From assembly GCA_022340265.1 (NCBI GenBank), contig JAJDOH010000003.1:18839-82838 (forward strand): a DNA stretch of 64,000 nt, read 5' to 3'. Positions within the stretch are counted from its first letter, which is position 1; the number at the start of each line of letters is the position of its first letter. Position numbers and translations under genes: made by a program. Below are positions 9,666 to 17,603 of the stretch, piece after piece. The notes below the pieces were generated by a model. It made no database searches and was not told the DNA's origin. It saw nothing but the letters and a program-made list of their open reading frames with translations. The DNA comes from Deltaproteobacteria bacterium (GTDB lineage Bacteria > Desulfobacterota > DSM-4660 > Desulfatiglandales > Desulfatiglandaceae).

Positions 9666-9686
9666 TTGAGCAGGCAAGCTGCTCAA
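9666..9686. repeat. Perfect 8-bp inverted repeat upstream of the toxin-antitoxin promoter
   Basis: TTGAGCAG and CTGCTCAA are separated by GCAAG. The element lies 30 bp upstream of the -35 box of the antitoxin promoter. It could be an operator, a terminator for incoming transcription or an edge of the inserted cassette. There is no T run, so a classical terminator is unlikely. Confidence 0.5.
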
Positions 9687-9715
9687 CTGTATGCTCGCTT
9701 TCAATGAACCATCGC

Positions 9716-9744
9716 TTGACGTTTAGACGTTCTGGCGTTATAAT
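9716..9744 (+). promoter_or_regulatory. Sigma70-type promoter of the toxin-antitoxin operon
   Basis: TTGACG (9716-9721) and TATAAT (9739-9744) are separated by exactly 17 bp. The predicted transcript starts near 9751, just upstream of the GGAGGTG ribosome site (9758-9764) and the ATG at 9770. A GACGTT repeat (9719-9724 and 9727-9732) in the spacer could be part of an autoregulatory operator. Confidence 0.8.
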
Positions 9745-9769
9745 TTCACTAAACATGGGAGGTGACATT

Positions 9770-10003
9770 ATGTCAACAGCTGCAAAACGTGCCACTGTCT
9801 ATTTTGATCCCGCCATACATAAGGCATTGAAACTTAAGTCTATAGAAACATCGAAGTCGATATCTGACCTTGTTAATATGGCCGTAAAAGAATCTCTTGC
9901 TGAAGATGCTGAGGATATCAGCGCATATGAAAAAAGGGTTAATGAATCACTGATTAGTTTCTCAGAAATGGTCAAAAGGTTAAAAAAAGATGGCCGAATA
10001 TGA
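9770..10003 (+). CDS. Ribbon-helix-helix antitoxin of a RelE-type toxin pair
   Basis: This 77-residue protein begins with AAKRATVYFDPAIHKALKLK, the beta-strand plus helix of a ribbon-helix-helix DNA-binding domain. An acidic/helical C-terminal half is expected to wrap the toxin. The ATG at 9770 is preferred because GGAGGTG precedes it and the promoter lies directly upstream; an in-frame ATG at 9704 would lie upstream of the promoter. It overlaps the toxin gene by 14 bp. Antitoxins of this type usually repress their own promoter together with the toxin. Confidence 0.9.
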   Translation: MSTAAKRATVYFDPAIHKALKLKSIETSKSISDLVNMAVKESLAEDAEDISAYEKRVNESLISFSEMVKRLKKDGRI

Positions 10004-10247
10004 GATCTTTTTTAAAGAATCAGTTTGGAAAGATATAAGAAAAGTACCGAAAGGCAATCTAAAAAAAATTATGACAAGGATTGAAAAACTTGCAGATAAT
10101 CCACGCCCCTTTGGTTGTGAAAAACTTACAGGTGAAGAACTCTACCGTGTCCGGCAAGGAAATTACCGTATTGTATATTTAATACAGGATAATGAACTTA
10201 CGGTCTGGGTCATCAAGGTCGGACATAGAAAAGATATTTATCGCTGA
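9990..10247 (+). CDS. RelE/ParE-family toxin
   Basis: This 85-residue basic protein has the RelE/ParE fold pattern: FFKESVWKDIRKVPK at the N-terminus, RIEKLADNPRPFGCEKLTG, the core strand LYRVRQGNYRIVYLIQD, and a terminal VIKVGHRKDIYR motif. Such proteins are ribosome-dependent mRNA endonucleases or gyrase inhibitors; the Arg/His/Tyr-rich C-terminus favours the RelE-like nuclease type, but this is inference. It is translated from a start that overlaps the antitoxin end. With its antitoxin it occupies the interval between the two 95-bp repeats. Confidence 0.92.
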   Translation: MAEYEIFFKESVWKDIRKVPKGNLKKIMTRIEKLADNPRPFGCEKLTGEELYRVRQGNYRIVYLIQDNELTVWVIKVGHRKDIYR

Positions 10248-10281
10248 AGCCAACCCGGCGCCGGTCTGGACGGTAGGGACC

Positions 10282-10376
10282 ACGGGATCGGGGACGCCCT
10301 TAAAATTATAAGTTCCTGAATGGTCCTATATGAAATTAATTATCCATGATACGCCAGGGTTAAAATGTGAGTGATA
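10282..10376 (+). repeat. 95-bp direct repeat, right copy
   Basis: This is the partner of 9519-9613 with three differences (for example C/T at the 26th base). It lies after the toxin stop and before the histidine phosphatase gene, and so carries a copy of the last codons and stop of the CAP-domain gene. The arrangement suggests that the toxin-antitoxin cassette arrived with, or was bounded by, a duplication of this segment. Confidence 0.97.
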
Positions 10377-10419
10377 GCGGGAGGATAAACTTAAAAACTG
10401 AAGGGGGGTGCATTCGTCC

Positions 10420-11097
10420 ATGAACAAGCTGATGAAGATGTTTCCTCCGAGGCCGTTGGAATTGCTCGCGTTGCTGACTGCTTTGACACTCGCCGGCGCG
10501 GCGCAGGCGGAGACTTTGTCCGGCGCAGCTTTGGTCCAAGCGTTGCGCCAAGGTGGCTATGTGCTGCTGATGCGTCACGCCAGTTCGTCCCACGACGTTC
10601 CGGACAAAGCCACGGCCAATGCGGATAACATAAAGCCCGAGCGTCAACTCGACCAGACGGGACGTAATACCGCCATGGCCATGGGCGTGGCGATGAAGAA
10701 ACTCGGCGTCCCTGTCGGCGATGTATTATCGAGCCCAACCTACCGTGCGCTGGAAACGATTAAGCTTGCTGGCTTCGGCACAGCCAAGACGTTTGAGGAA
10801 CTGGGCGACGGGGGCACGAGCATGTCGTCGCAAGCGGTTGCCGGATGGGCCTCATGGCTTAAAATGAGGGTCTCCGAAAAACCCCGCGCCGGCACGAACT
10901 CAATCCTCGTCACGCATTTGCCCAATATCGCCGCCGCTTTCCCGGACGAGGCGAAGGGTTTGTCCGATGGCGAAGCGCTGGTGTTCCTGCCCGCAGGCAC
11001 GGGCGCCGGACTCGTCGCGCGCGTGAAGATCGAAGAATGGCCGCGGCTCGCGCAAGGCGCACCACCCGTCCCGCGCCCCGGAGGCGGGGACAAATAA
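10420..11097 (+). CDS. Secreted histidine-phosphatase-superfamily protein
   Basis: This 225-residue protein has a signal peptide ending at about residue 30 (Ala-Gln-Ala). The mature part has the phosphoglycerate-mutase-like fold. The catalytic RHA motif is in YVLLMRHASSSHD (RHG in classical members), QLDQTGRNTA follows, SSPTYRALETIKLA is the second Arg site, and ILVTHLPNIAA carries the second catalytic His. The ATG at 10420 is used although an in-frame GTG (10408) overlaps the AGGGGGG ribosome site. The gene is visibly richer in GC than the toxin-antitoxin pair and the aro genes, suggesting separate origin. The periplasmic phosphoester substrate is unknown. Confidence 0.85.
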   Translation: MNKLMKMFPPRPLELLALLTALTLAGAAQAETLSGAALVQALRQGGYVLLMRHASSSHDVPDKATANADNIKPERQLDQTGRNTAMAMGVAMKKLGVPVGDVLSSPTYRALETIKLAGFGTAKTFEELGDGGTSMSSQAVAGWASWLKMRVSEKPRAGTNSILVTHLPNIAAAFPDEAKGLSDGEALVFLPAGTGAGLVARVKIEEWPRLAQGAPPVPRPGGGDK

Positions 11098-11163
11098 CGG
11101 TCAAACAGCAATTCAGCCAACGCAAAAAGGTCCACTCAACAGGCCCAAACAAAGGAGGCATCA

Positions 11164-11622
11164 ATGAGAACTTCATGCAGATTCATGCTGGCCAGTGTTA
11201 TGCTCTTTATCCTGGTCGTTCCTTCCTCCCTGAAAGCCGAATCACCCCAGGAGTTTCCGAACATGGTCGGAAACTGGGTGGACAACGAATACAAAGTGTA
11301 CTTGTATACCGGATTCAAAATGGCACAAGTCGAATTTCGGATCAAAGAACAAGACGGGCCACATTTCAGAGGCGTCCATGTATGGAAACATGTGGACAAC
11401 GGCAAACCCTTGACCACCAAAAATGGAAAACTCATCACTGGGGACACGGAGCCCTTTGTTGGCGTCATCGGATTCGATGGCAAGTCGATCACCATTGCAG
11501 AACAGGATGACACGGGGGTGCTCCATGGCAAGCTGGTCGGAAAGGATACCATGCTGCTGATATATGAGGAACCGGGCGCCAATGCCATGGTATTTCGGCT
11601 GGAATTAAAAAGGAAACCATAG
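11164..11622 (+). CDS. Secreted small beta-rich protein of unknown function
   Basis: This 152-residue protein starts at ATG 11164, with AAAGGAGG about 8 bases upstream. Residues 1-25 form a signal peptide ending Leu-Lys-Ala. The mature part is rich in beta-strand pattern and Gly turns (MVGNWVDNEYKVYLY, KQDGPHFRGVH, FVGVIGFDGKSITIAEQ), like a small lipocalin-type or tail barrel domain. I do not recognise a family. It follows the phosphatase by 66 bp and precedes the phospholipase-like gene, so the three may be one exported set. Confidence 0.7.
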   Translation: MRTSCRFMLASVMLFILVVPSSLKAESPQEFPNMVGNWVDNEYKVYLYTGFKMAQVEFRIKEQDGPHFRGVHVWKHVDNGKPLTTKNGKLITGDTEPFVGVIGFDGKSITIAEQDDTGVLHGKLVGKDTMLLIYEEPGANAMVFRLELKRKP

Positions 11623-11749
11623 GTCCAGCCAGTCATACCACTCATTTTGCTAATGGTGAAAATGGGGACTTCCCTATGGCAGATATCTAATTATTTAAGG
11701 ATGTCCCAGAAATCATATAACCTTTTGGACAGGGTAGAAAGGAGTAACC

Positions 11750-13480
11750 ATGAACCGCTTCAAGAAGCTACAGATCGCTCATAATTCCAGGAAGCTTGCG
11801 CTCGCCGCGCTCGTTCTTCTTTATGCCGTCGGCTGCAACTCCTCCGACTCCGCCGCACCTTCATCGGAAGGTGAAGCTGAAGACGCTTCGCCTTATTCAG
11901 TGCACGTGGCATTTTCAGGTGGTGGTTGGCGCGCGCATACCGGCCACGCCGGCTGGACCCTGTCTCTTCTGGAAGGCGGTAGCAAAACGCTCGAAGATGT
12001 GTTCGCGCATGTGGGCACTGTCTCCTCAAACTCGGGCGGAAGCTGGTTCAGCACGATGCTGATGTATTCGGGTGATTTCGTTACGGCGATCGAGGCTAAG
12101 AACGCCATTAACACGTGGCCGGACACAGGAGAGGGCGCGACCGGATGGCTTGGTCAGCAGCAGTATCTGTTCGACCAAGCCTACTGCCACAGCTTGAGCG
12201 GGGACAAGTTTACCGCATGCGTTTTCGCATACTACACGGGTGAAGATGCTACGTATTGGCACAAAGTTGTAGAGGATTTGGTGTTTATGGACTATCCGAT
12301 CACCGAGGCGCTGAGCGGAAAGCGACAAACGTGGGCGGAGGACAAACCGTTGCTGCTGGCGGCGACGATACTGACAACGGAGGCCGTTCTCGGCGAAGAA
12401 GACGGTGACAAGCAATACTATCAGGCGTGCCTTTCGCCCTCTACACCGGTACTGAACGGCGATGGTGGGGCGTCTTGCAGTGGCGAAACCGGAGCCGCTC
12501 CCGATGTCACGCCGGTGACCTTCTCGAGCATACCAAGCGGATCAACCTTCATGGCGCCCCCTTTTCTCCCGGCTGCCGGGGCGGGCACGAACGGCCCCCA
12601 TTTCAATCTGGGCTATACGGAAAACGCGTCGAGCTCTCCGGCCACGGCCACCACCACCATCGAGAATCCCTTGGCAAACGATCTCGTTCCCGTTGTGACC
12701 GCCGCGGCGGCTTCGAGCGCGGCCGCGGGTTTCGCAGCCAGTGGCGTGGTGTCCGGGGATTGGGAGGAGGCGTACCAGGCTTCAGATCTAGCTCTCAACT
12801 TCCGGTTGGCAGGAAACATGCAGAACGTCGTGGCGAACGGGATGACAGTCGAAGCTTTGGCGGCGGCGAAGATCGTCCAAATCGCGGACGGCGGCCCCGT
12901 CGACAACTCGGGCGTCGCCCAGCTCGTGAGCTTCCTGCAACTGAACAATCAGGCGGACGGTTTCAATATCGTGGCCTTCGACAACGTTCAGGAGCTCTAC
13001 ACGCCCGGCGGCAACGCCGCGAACGTGGGGATCGACATCGCGTATCTGTTCGGCGAGGGGTTATGGCAAGGCAACCAATTCTGCTCTGGAACCAACGGCA
13101 GTGGAACCTGCATTACCGTTCCCAAGCTGCAAATCTTCGAGGTCGATCCACTAACGAGCCCACCTGAGTTGACTTGGAGCGCGGCAGCCAGCGACAACAG
13201 CCCACCGAACCTGGTGCACGAGTTGATTTATACGAAGTACACGGTCACCACCACGGAAAATCCGACGCTCGGCGTCGCGGCGGGCACGACTGGAACGCTT
13301 CACGCGTTCACGTGTGCCTGGTCTGATGCGGACACGTCGCCCCAAAACAACACGCAGGACGGAGATTTCAAAACCTATGCCGACATGCTCAACTTCATCA
13401 ACGCCGGGTTGCAGAACCCCGACGCGCAGGGACAGACGGGACTGAAGTACCTGCAGGATGCGCTCGGCCTCAACCAGTAG
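11750..13480 (+). CDS. Lipoprotein with cPLA2/lysophospholipase-like catalytic domain
   Basis: This 576-residue protein has a lipoprotein signal (hydrophobic run, then Ala-Val-Gly-Cys near residue 29). The oxyanion motif FSGGGWRAHTGHAG lies near 55-68. A SSNSGGSWFS segment near 91-100 carries the likely nucleophile Ser. IADGGPVDNSG near 377-387 provides the likely catalytic Asp. This Ser-Asp dyad architecture is that of group IV PLA2 / fungal PLB domains rather than plain patatin (GxSxG is replaced by GNSGGSW-like sequence). It probably acts on membrane lipids in the periplasm or outside the cell. GC-rich codons set it apart from the aro genes just downstream. Confidence 0.85.
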   Translation: MNRFKKLQIAHNSRKLALAALVLLYAVGCNSSDSAAPSSEGEAEDASPYSVHVAFSGGGWRAHTGHAGWTLSLLEGGSKTLEDVFAHVGTVSSNSGGSWFSTMLMYSGDFVTAIEAKNAINTWPDTGEGATGWLGQQQYLFDQAYCHSLSGDKFTACVFAYYTGEDATYWHKVVEDLVFMDYPITEALSGKRQTWAEDKPLLLAATILTTEAVLGEEDGDKQYYQACLSPSTPVLNGDGGASCSGETGAAPDVTPVTFSSIPSGSTFMAPPFLPAAGAGTNGPHFNLGYTENASSSPATATTTIENPLANDLVPVVTAAAASSAAAGFAASGVVSGDWEEAYQASDLALNFRLAGNMQNVVANGMTVEALAAAKIVQIADGGPVDNSGVAQLVSFLQLNNQADGFNIVAFDNVQELYTPGGNAANVGIDIAYLFGEGLWQGNQFCSGTNGSGTCITVPKLQIFEVDPLTSPPELTWSAAASDNSPPNLVHELIYTKYTVTTTENPTLGVAAGTTGTLHAFTCAWSDADTSPQNNTQDGDFKTYADMLNFINAGLQNPDAQGQTGLKYLQDALGLNQ

Positions 13481-13558
13481 CCGTTCCTTTCTGCTCTATG
13501 TCCTGACCTTCCGCTGCGATGGTTGGGAGACGGTGGGGTAGAGAAAATGCATAACACG

Positions 13559-14809
13559 TTACAGATTTTCCCATAAATCCCAAAACTGTGGAAAAGATTT
13601 ATTGACGCAGGCGGGATTTTGTATGCGAACTCCCGGGATTCTTAAACCGATCACCGCCAGGCTCATGGCCAGGCGATGATCGTCATAGGTATCGACATCG
13701 GTCCCATGAAGCGGCTCCTCCCCATGGATCACCAGAGAATCTTCGAATTCTTCCACTCTTCCGCCCAGTTTTCGCCATTCCCGGGCCACGGCGCTCAGCC
13801 GGTCGCTTTCCTTAAATCTGAGGTGCGCAACATTCGAAATGGTGGTTTTTCCCTGGGCGAAAAGGGCCACCGCCGCAAGGGTGGGTACCATGTCGGGCAT
13901 GGCACCCATATCCACGTCCACAGCGCTGAGCTTTCCCCCCGATACGGTCACCCGATCGGTGTCTCTCTGAATGGCACATCCCATTTGTTCAAAGACCTCC
14001 AGCAGCCGGACATCCCCCTGGCGGCCTTGGGGGTTGATGTTTTTTGTGGTGACCGTTTTTCCCGTAATCGCCGCACCGGCCCAAAAATAGGAGGCGGATG
14101 ACGCATCTCCCGAAACCGTGTAGTCCATGGAACGATATGTTTGCCCGCCGGAAACGCTGAACCGTGCAAAACCTGTTCGTTCAACGGAAACGCCGAAGGA
14201 ATTCATGACATCGATGGTCACATCCACGTACGGTTTTGAGACCAGATCCCCTTTGACCGTGATATCCACACCCTTTTCGGCGTAAGGGCCGGAAAGGAGA
14301 AGAGCCGACAGAAACTGACTGCTGGCATCCCCGGGCAGGTTTATGGCGCCGCCCCGTATTCCGCCCGACAAAATACGAACGGGAGGAAACCCGTCGCGCC
14401 CCGTACAGGCGATCCTTACACCCAGTTGCCGGAGTGCGTCCACCAAAGGTCCCACGGGACGATCCCGCATGCGGGGCGTTCCCGTCACCAGAAAACGGCC
14501 TCCTGCCAAGGCCAGCACCGGCAACATCAGTCTAAAGGAGGTTCCAGAATTCCCCAGATAAACCGCCATTTCCCACGGCTGATCACACTTCTTTTGATCG
14601 ATCCCTTCCACAACCAGATGATCATCCCGCCGTTTCATCCGGACCCCGATGTTTTCGAGGGCGCGAGCCGTGTGAAGCGTATCTTCACTGATGAGGTCAT
14701 TTCTGAGGATGGTGGTCCCTTCCGCCAGCCCACCGGCGATGAGCGCCCGATGGGTGATGCTTTTGGACCCTGGCATGGTCACCGCCAGGTGATTTTCAAA
14801 TTTTGTCAT
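13559..14809 (-). CDS. aroA: 3-phosphoshikimate 1-carboxyvinyltransferase (EPSP synthase)
   Basis: This 416-residue enzyme transfers enolpyruvyl from PEP to shikimate 3-phosphate. Visible signatures are the N-terminal PGSKSITHRAL substrate loop, LGNSGTSFRLMLPVLA (PEP-binding region), RMRDRPVGPLVDALRQLG, FKESDRL near the C-terminus and DDHRLAMSLAV. It is the last gene of the minus-strand aro operon, 24 bp after aroE. The downstream neighbour converges from the other strand. Length is typical for bacterial EPSP synthases. Confidence 0.97.
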   Translation of the reverse strand: MTKFENHLAVTMPGSKSITHRALIAGGLAEGTTILRNDLISEDTLHTARALENIGVRMKRRDDHLVVEGIDQKKCDQPWEMAVYLGNSGTSFRLMLPVLALAGGRFLVTGTPRMRDRPVGPLVDALRQLGVRIACTGRDGFPPVRILSGGIRGGAINLPGDASSQFLSALLLSGPYAEKGVDITVKGDLVSKPYVDVTIDVMNSFGVSVERTGFARFSVSGGQTYRSMDYTVSGDASSASYFWAGAAITGKTVTTKNINPQGRQGDVRLLEVFEQMGCAIQRDTDRVTVSGGKLSAVDVDMGAMPDMVPTLAAVALFAQGKTTISNVAHLRFKESDRLSAVAREWRKLGGRVEEFEDSLVIHGEEPLHGTDVDTYDDHRLAMSLAVIGLRIPGVRIQNPACVNKSFPQFWDLWENL

Positions 14810-14833
14810 ATCCGCTCCAGTACAACCTCAACC

Positions 14834-15646
14834 CTATATTGAAAGCGCATTTGTCACCACATCCCGCATGACGATCAACGGGGCTTCCCTGCCCGTCCAT
14901 AATTGAAACTGCAAAGCCCCCTGATGGATAAACATCTCAAGACCACTGATAATCTTACAACCCCTTGAGCGAGCATCCTTCAGCATTTTCGTCTCCATGG
15001 GGTTGTAAACGGCATCCATCACCACCATCCCTTCTCGGAATATATCACTCGGTACGGGAGACGCGTTTTCCCGCGGAAACATGCCCACCGGCGTCGTCTG
15101 GATCAAGACATCCACATCCAATTCCCCAATCTTTGACAGGGGGACAAAAGGGCATTTCAAAAAATCCGCAAGGGCCCCCCCGCGATCTTCAGACCGATTG
15201 GAGACCGTAAGATTCATCCCGTTCTTCGTGGCCATGAATCCGACGCCCCGGGCCGCCCCGCCCGCTCCCACCAGCACACATCTTTTGCCCGCCGGGAAAA
15301 TCACCGCATCCAGGGCCTTCATGGCCCCCGATCCATCCGTGTTATAGCCCTTCAATAGTCCGTTCTCATTTACAATGGTATTGACGGCTCCGATCTTTTC
15401 CGCAAGGGGGTCCAACGCATCCAGATACGCCATTACCTCCGTTTTGAATGGAATGGTCACACTCATGCCGCGGATGCCCAGCGCCCGCATTCCCACAACG
15501 CTTCCCTTGAGGTCCGAGGATTCGAGGGCCACATAACAGGAATTGATACCTTCCGCTTCAAAGGCCGCATTGTGCATGGCAGGGCTCAGGGAATGGCCGA
15601 TGGGATTGCCCAGTACCCCATAAATTCTTGCGGGTCCCTTTTTCAT
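14834..15646 (-). CDS. aroE: Shikimate 5-dehydrogenase
   Basis: This 270-residue NADP-dependent enzyme reduces 3-dehydroshikimate. It has the substrate motif GNPIGHSLSPAMHNAAF, the SVTIPFKTEVM segment with the catalytic Lys, NTDGSGAM, the dinucleotide loop VGAGGAARGVGF, SNRSEDRG, and QTTPVGMFP. Its start overlaps the aroD stop by 4 bp, indicating coupled translation in the order aroD-aroE-aroA. Confidence 0.97.
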   Translation of the reverse strand: MKKGPARIYGVLGNPIGHSLSPAMHNAAFEAEGINSCYVALESSDLKGSVVGMRALGIRGMSVTIPFKTEVMAYLDALDPLAEKIGAVNTIVNENGLLKGYNTDGSGAMKALDAVIFPAGKRCVLVGAGGAARGVGFMATKNGMNLTVSNRSEDRGGALADFLKCPFVPLSKIGELDVDVLIQTTPVGMFPRENASPVPSDIFREGMVVMDAVYNPMETKMLKDARSRGCKIISGLEMFIHQGALQFQLWTGREAPLIVMRDVVTNALSI

Positions 15647-16311
15647 TGTGAGAGCACCTCCAGTATCATTTTCATCTCTTTTACCGTCATCTGACCCGAC
15701 GCCGATTCCTGACCCCTTTCAAGAGCGGCAAAGGTGAAGGCCCCTCCCAAAAGGGGAGATGCCACCCGGCTTATGCGTCCAAGGGGCCCCATGCAAAAAG
15801 TGACGATCTTAACGCCCATCCCTTCCGCCTGCGGGATTAAACCCAGTACGGTCAGGTTGTCTTCAGGGGTCCCGGCACGGGTCACAATTTTCACCACATG
15901 GGCCCCTGTGGCAGCCATCTTCCGGAATAGATTCGACAGGGATTCCCGTGAAGGCGTGCCGTTTCGAAAGTGCTTTGATAAAATGAGTTTGGTGCGGCCG
16001 CGGTTTTCAAACAAGGGACGCCGGTGTTCAAGGGGAACGGTATATTCCACGTCCACGAATTCCACACCCAGCCGGATTGCTTCCCTGAGATAATCTATGC
16101 GGGTGTGATAAGGTGCTGACCCTTCTCCTCCCTCCTTTTTGGATCGATATGTAATGATGATGGGTTTGGAAGCAAACCCGACCATCTCTTTCAAATCAAA
16201 CACATCCATGACATCCAGCCGGATTTCCATGAGATCACAGAAATCGGATGCGACCCGCATCTTGTTAAGGGCATCGGCGGTATTTTGTGCCAGAATGGGA
16301 ATACAGATCAT
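15643..16311 (-). CDS. aroD: Type I 3-dehydroquinate dehydratase
   Basis: This 222-residue class I (Schiff-base) enzyme dehydrates 3-dehydroquinate. It has MEIRLDVMD near 30, YRSKKEGGEG near 55-64, a SKHFRNGTPS stretch containing the catalytic His region, and VVKIVTRAGTPEDN in which Lys forms the imine. The C-terminal MGPLGRISRVASPLLGGAFTF is typical. It sits between pheA (35 bp) and aroE (4-bp overlap). Confidence 0.95.
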   Translation of the reverse strand: MICIPILAQNTADALNKMRVASDFCDLMEIRLDVMDVFDLKEMVGFASKPIIITYRSKKEGGEGSAPYHTRIDYLREAIRLGVEFVDVEYTVPLEHRRPLFENRGRTKLILSKHFRNGTPSRESLSNLFRKMAATGAHVVKIVTRAGTPEDNLTVLGLIPQAEGMGVKIVTFCMGPLGRISRVASPLLGGAFTFAALERGQESASGQMTVKEMKMILEVLSQ

Positions 16312-16346
16312 GGGTCATGTTCCCTTTTCAATCACCCACGCCTCTT

Positions 16347-17486
16347 TCATGACACACCTCCGGAGGGATAGGACCCCAGCCATTTTGTGAATACAACCAT
16401 GCGCTTCATCTTTGACATGGCATCCACAAGGGCGGGATCCTTTCGGTGTCCTTCAAGATCCACAAAAAACAGGTATTCCCAGGATCGATTGGGCATGGGT
16501 CTCGATTCGATGCGACTCATGTTGATGTCGCTTTCAGCCAGCATGGACAGCACCTCTGACAGGGCACCGGGACGGTGGCCCAGGAAAAAGAGCAGTGTGG
16601 TCTTGTCCTTTCCGGTGGGCTCGGGTTCGCCGTTTCCAATCACCAGGAATCGTGTCACATTGTGGGGCTCGTCTTCGATATCTTCACTGAGGACCTGGAG
16701 CCCCAGGGTTTCTGCCAGAAACCTGCTTCCCAGCGCGGCACCATGGGGATCTTCGGCTGCCATTCGCCCCGCCTGGGACGTGCTTTCCACCAGCTCAAAA
16801 GGCATCTCCGGCAGATGGGTTTTGAGCCAGGAGCGACACTGGGCCAAGGGCATGGGGTGGGAATAAAGTTTCCCAACGGCTTTTAAATCAGGATTATTGG
16901 ACATCAGACTGAGTCGAATCCGGAGATAGTATTCGTCGCTGATCTTTAAATCAAATTTGTTAAACAAATCCCATATCCCGGCTACCGATCCTTCCAGGGA
17001 ATTTTCCACAGGAATAACACCCAGTTGACAATGTCCCTTTTCCACGGATCCAAAAATGTCCTCGAAGGTGCGAAACCCGCAAAATTGAGCGGCGTTTCCA
17101 AAAATGGAAAGTGCCGCCTGATGTGAAAAAGTCGCCTCGGGTCCCAAAAAGCCAATTTTTAGCGGTCCCTGAACCGCTCTTCCCGCAGAAATAATCCGGG
17201 TATAAATGTCCCTAATGGCATCCGGTGAAAGGCGGCCTTGATGTTTTGCGGCCATCCTGTCAAGAATTGCCTTTTCACGCACCGGATCAAAGACCGCCAT
17301 TCCCATATTGCTTTTTACCTGCCCGATGGCAGCCGCCACATCCATTCTTTGACGCAAAAGCGACAGAATCTTCCCGTCAATGGCGTCAATTTCTTTTCTG
17401 CTACGGTCCAGCGTTTCCCAACCGGCTTCATCATCCTTTCCGGATTTCATTTCTCTATTTTCCCCTGTTCTCATTTTAAGAAACAC
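16347..17486 (-). CDS. pheA: Bifunctional chorismate mutase / prephenate dehydratase (P-protein)
   Basis: This 379-residue enzyme converts chorismate through prephenate to phenylpyruvate. The AroQ chorismate mutase domain is at about 25-105 (RKEIDAIDGKILSLLRQR). The prephenate dehydratase domain is at about 115-290 (GFLGPEATFSHQAA, VIPVENSLEGSV). The ACT domain is at about 300-375 (GHRPGALSEVLSMLAE, ESRPMPNRSWEY), which normally binds Phe for feedback inhibition. The start is uncertain: GTG 17486 with AAAGGG just upstream, an in-frame ATG at 17474, or ATG 17450. The GTG start overlaps the Phe-rich small ORF at 17471-17587. Confidence 0.95.
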   Translation of the reverse strand: MFLKMRTGENREMKSGKDDEAGWETLDRSRKEIDAIDGKILSLLRQRMDVAAAIGQVKSNMGMAVFDPVREKAILDRMAAKHQGRLSPDAIRDIYTRIISAGRAVQGPLKIGFLGPEATFSHQAALSIFGNAAQFCGFRTFEDIFGSVEKGHCQLGVIPVENSLEGSVAGIWDLFNKFDLKISDEYYLRIRLSLMSNNPDLKAVGKLYSHPMPLAQCRSWLKTHLPEMPFELVESTSQAGRMAAEDPHGAALGSRFLAETLGLQVLSEDIEDEPHNVTRFLVIGNGEPEPTGKDKTTLLFFLGHRPGALSEVLSMLAESDINMSRIESRPMPNRSWEYLFFVDLEGHRKDPALVDAMSKMKRMVVFTKWLGSYPSGGVS

Positions 17487-17587
17487 CCTTTAACAAACCA
17501 TTGAAATATCTTATGCGGCCGCTTCCCAAAAAGCGGACCTCTAAAACCGAAAAAATAATCAAAACCGAATGTCATATCCATGGTCAT
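17471..17587 (-). CDS. Phe-rich small ORF between aroC and pheA, candidate leader peptide
   Basis: This 38-codon ORF fills the 117-bp gap between aroC and pheA. Nine of its 38 residues are Phe (7, 9, 12, 13, 15, 20, 28, 31, 36), with Tyr11 and Trp30. Its stop at 17471 lies just inside the likely pheA start region. A CCGCTT/AAGCGG hairpin (about 17520-17537) follows the main Phe cluster. There is no T run, so any control would be translational rather than by termination. The ribosome site (AAAGGAC) is rather far from the ATG. A chance T-rich ORF is a real alternative. Confidence 0.35.
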   Translation of the reverse strand: MTMDMTFGFDYFFGFRGPLFGKRPHKIFQWFVKGCFLK

Positions 17588-17603
17588 GAAACGTAACGTC
17601 CTT

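Noticed and set aside
9640..10282. Integron-like attC sites around the toxin-antitoxin pair
   Set aside because: A GTCCAAC word fits the attC RYYYAAC core, but no GTTRRRY partner or proper palindrome pair is present, and the 95-bp repeats lack attC cores.
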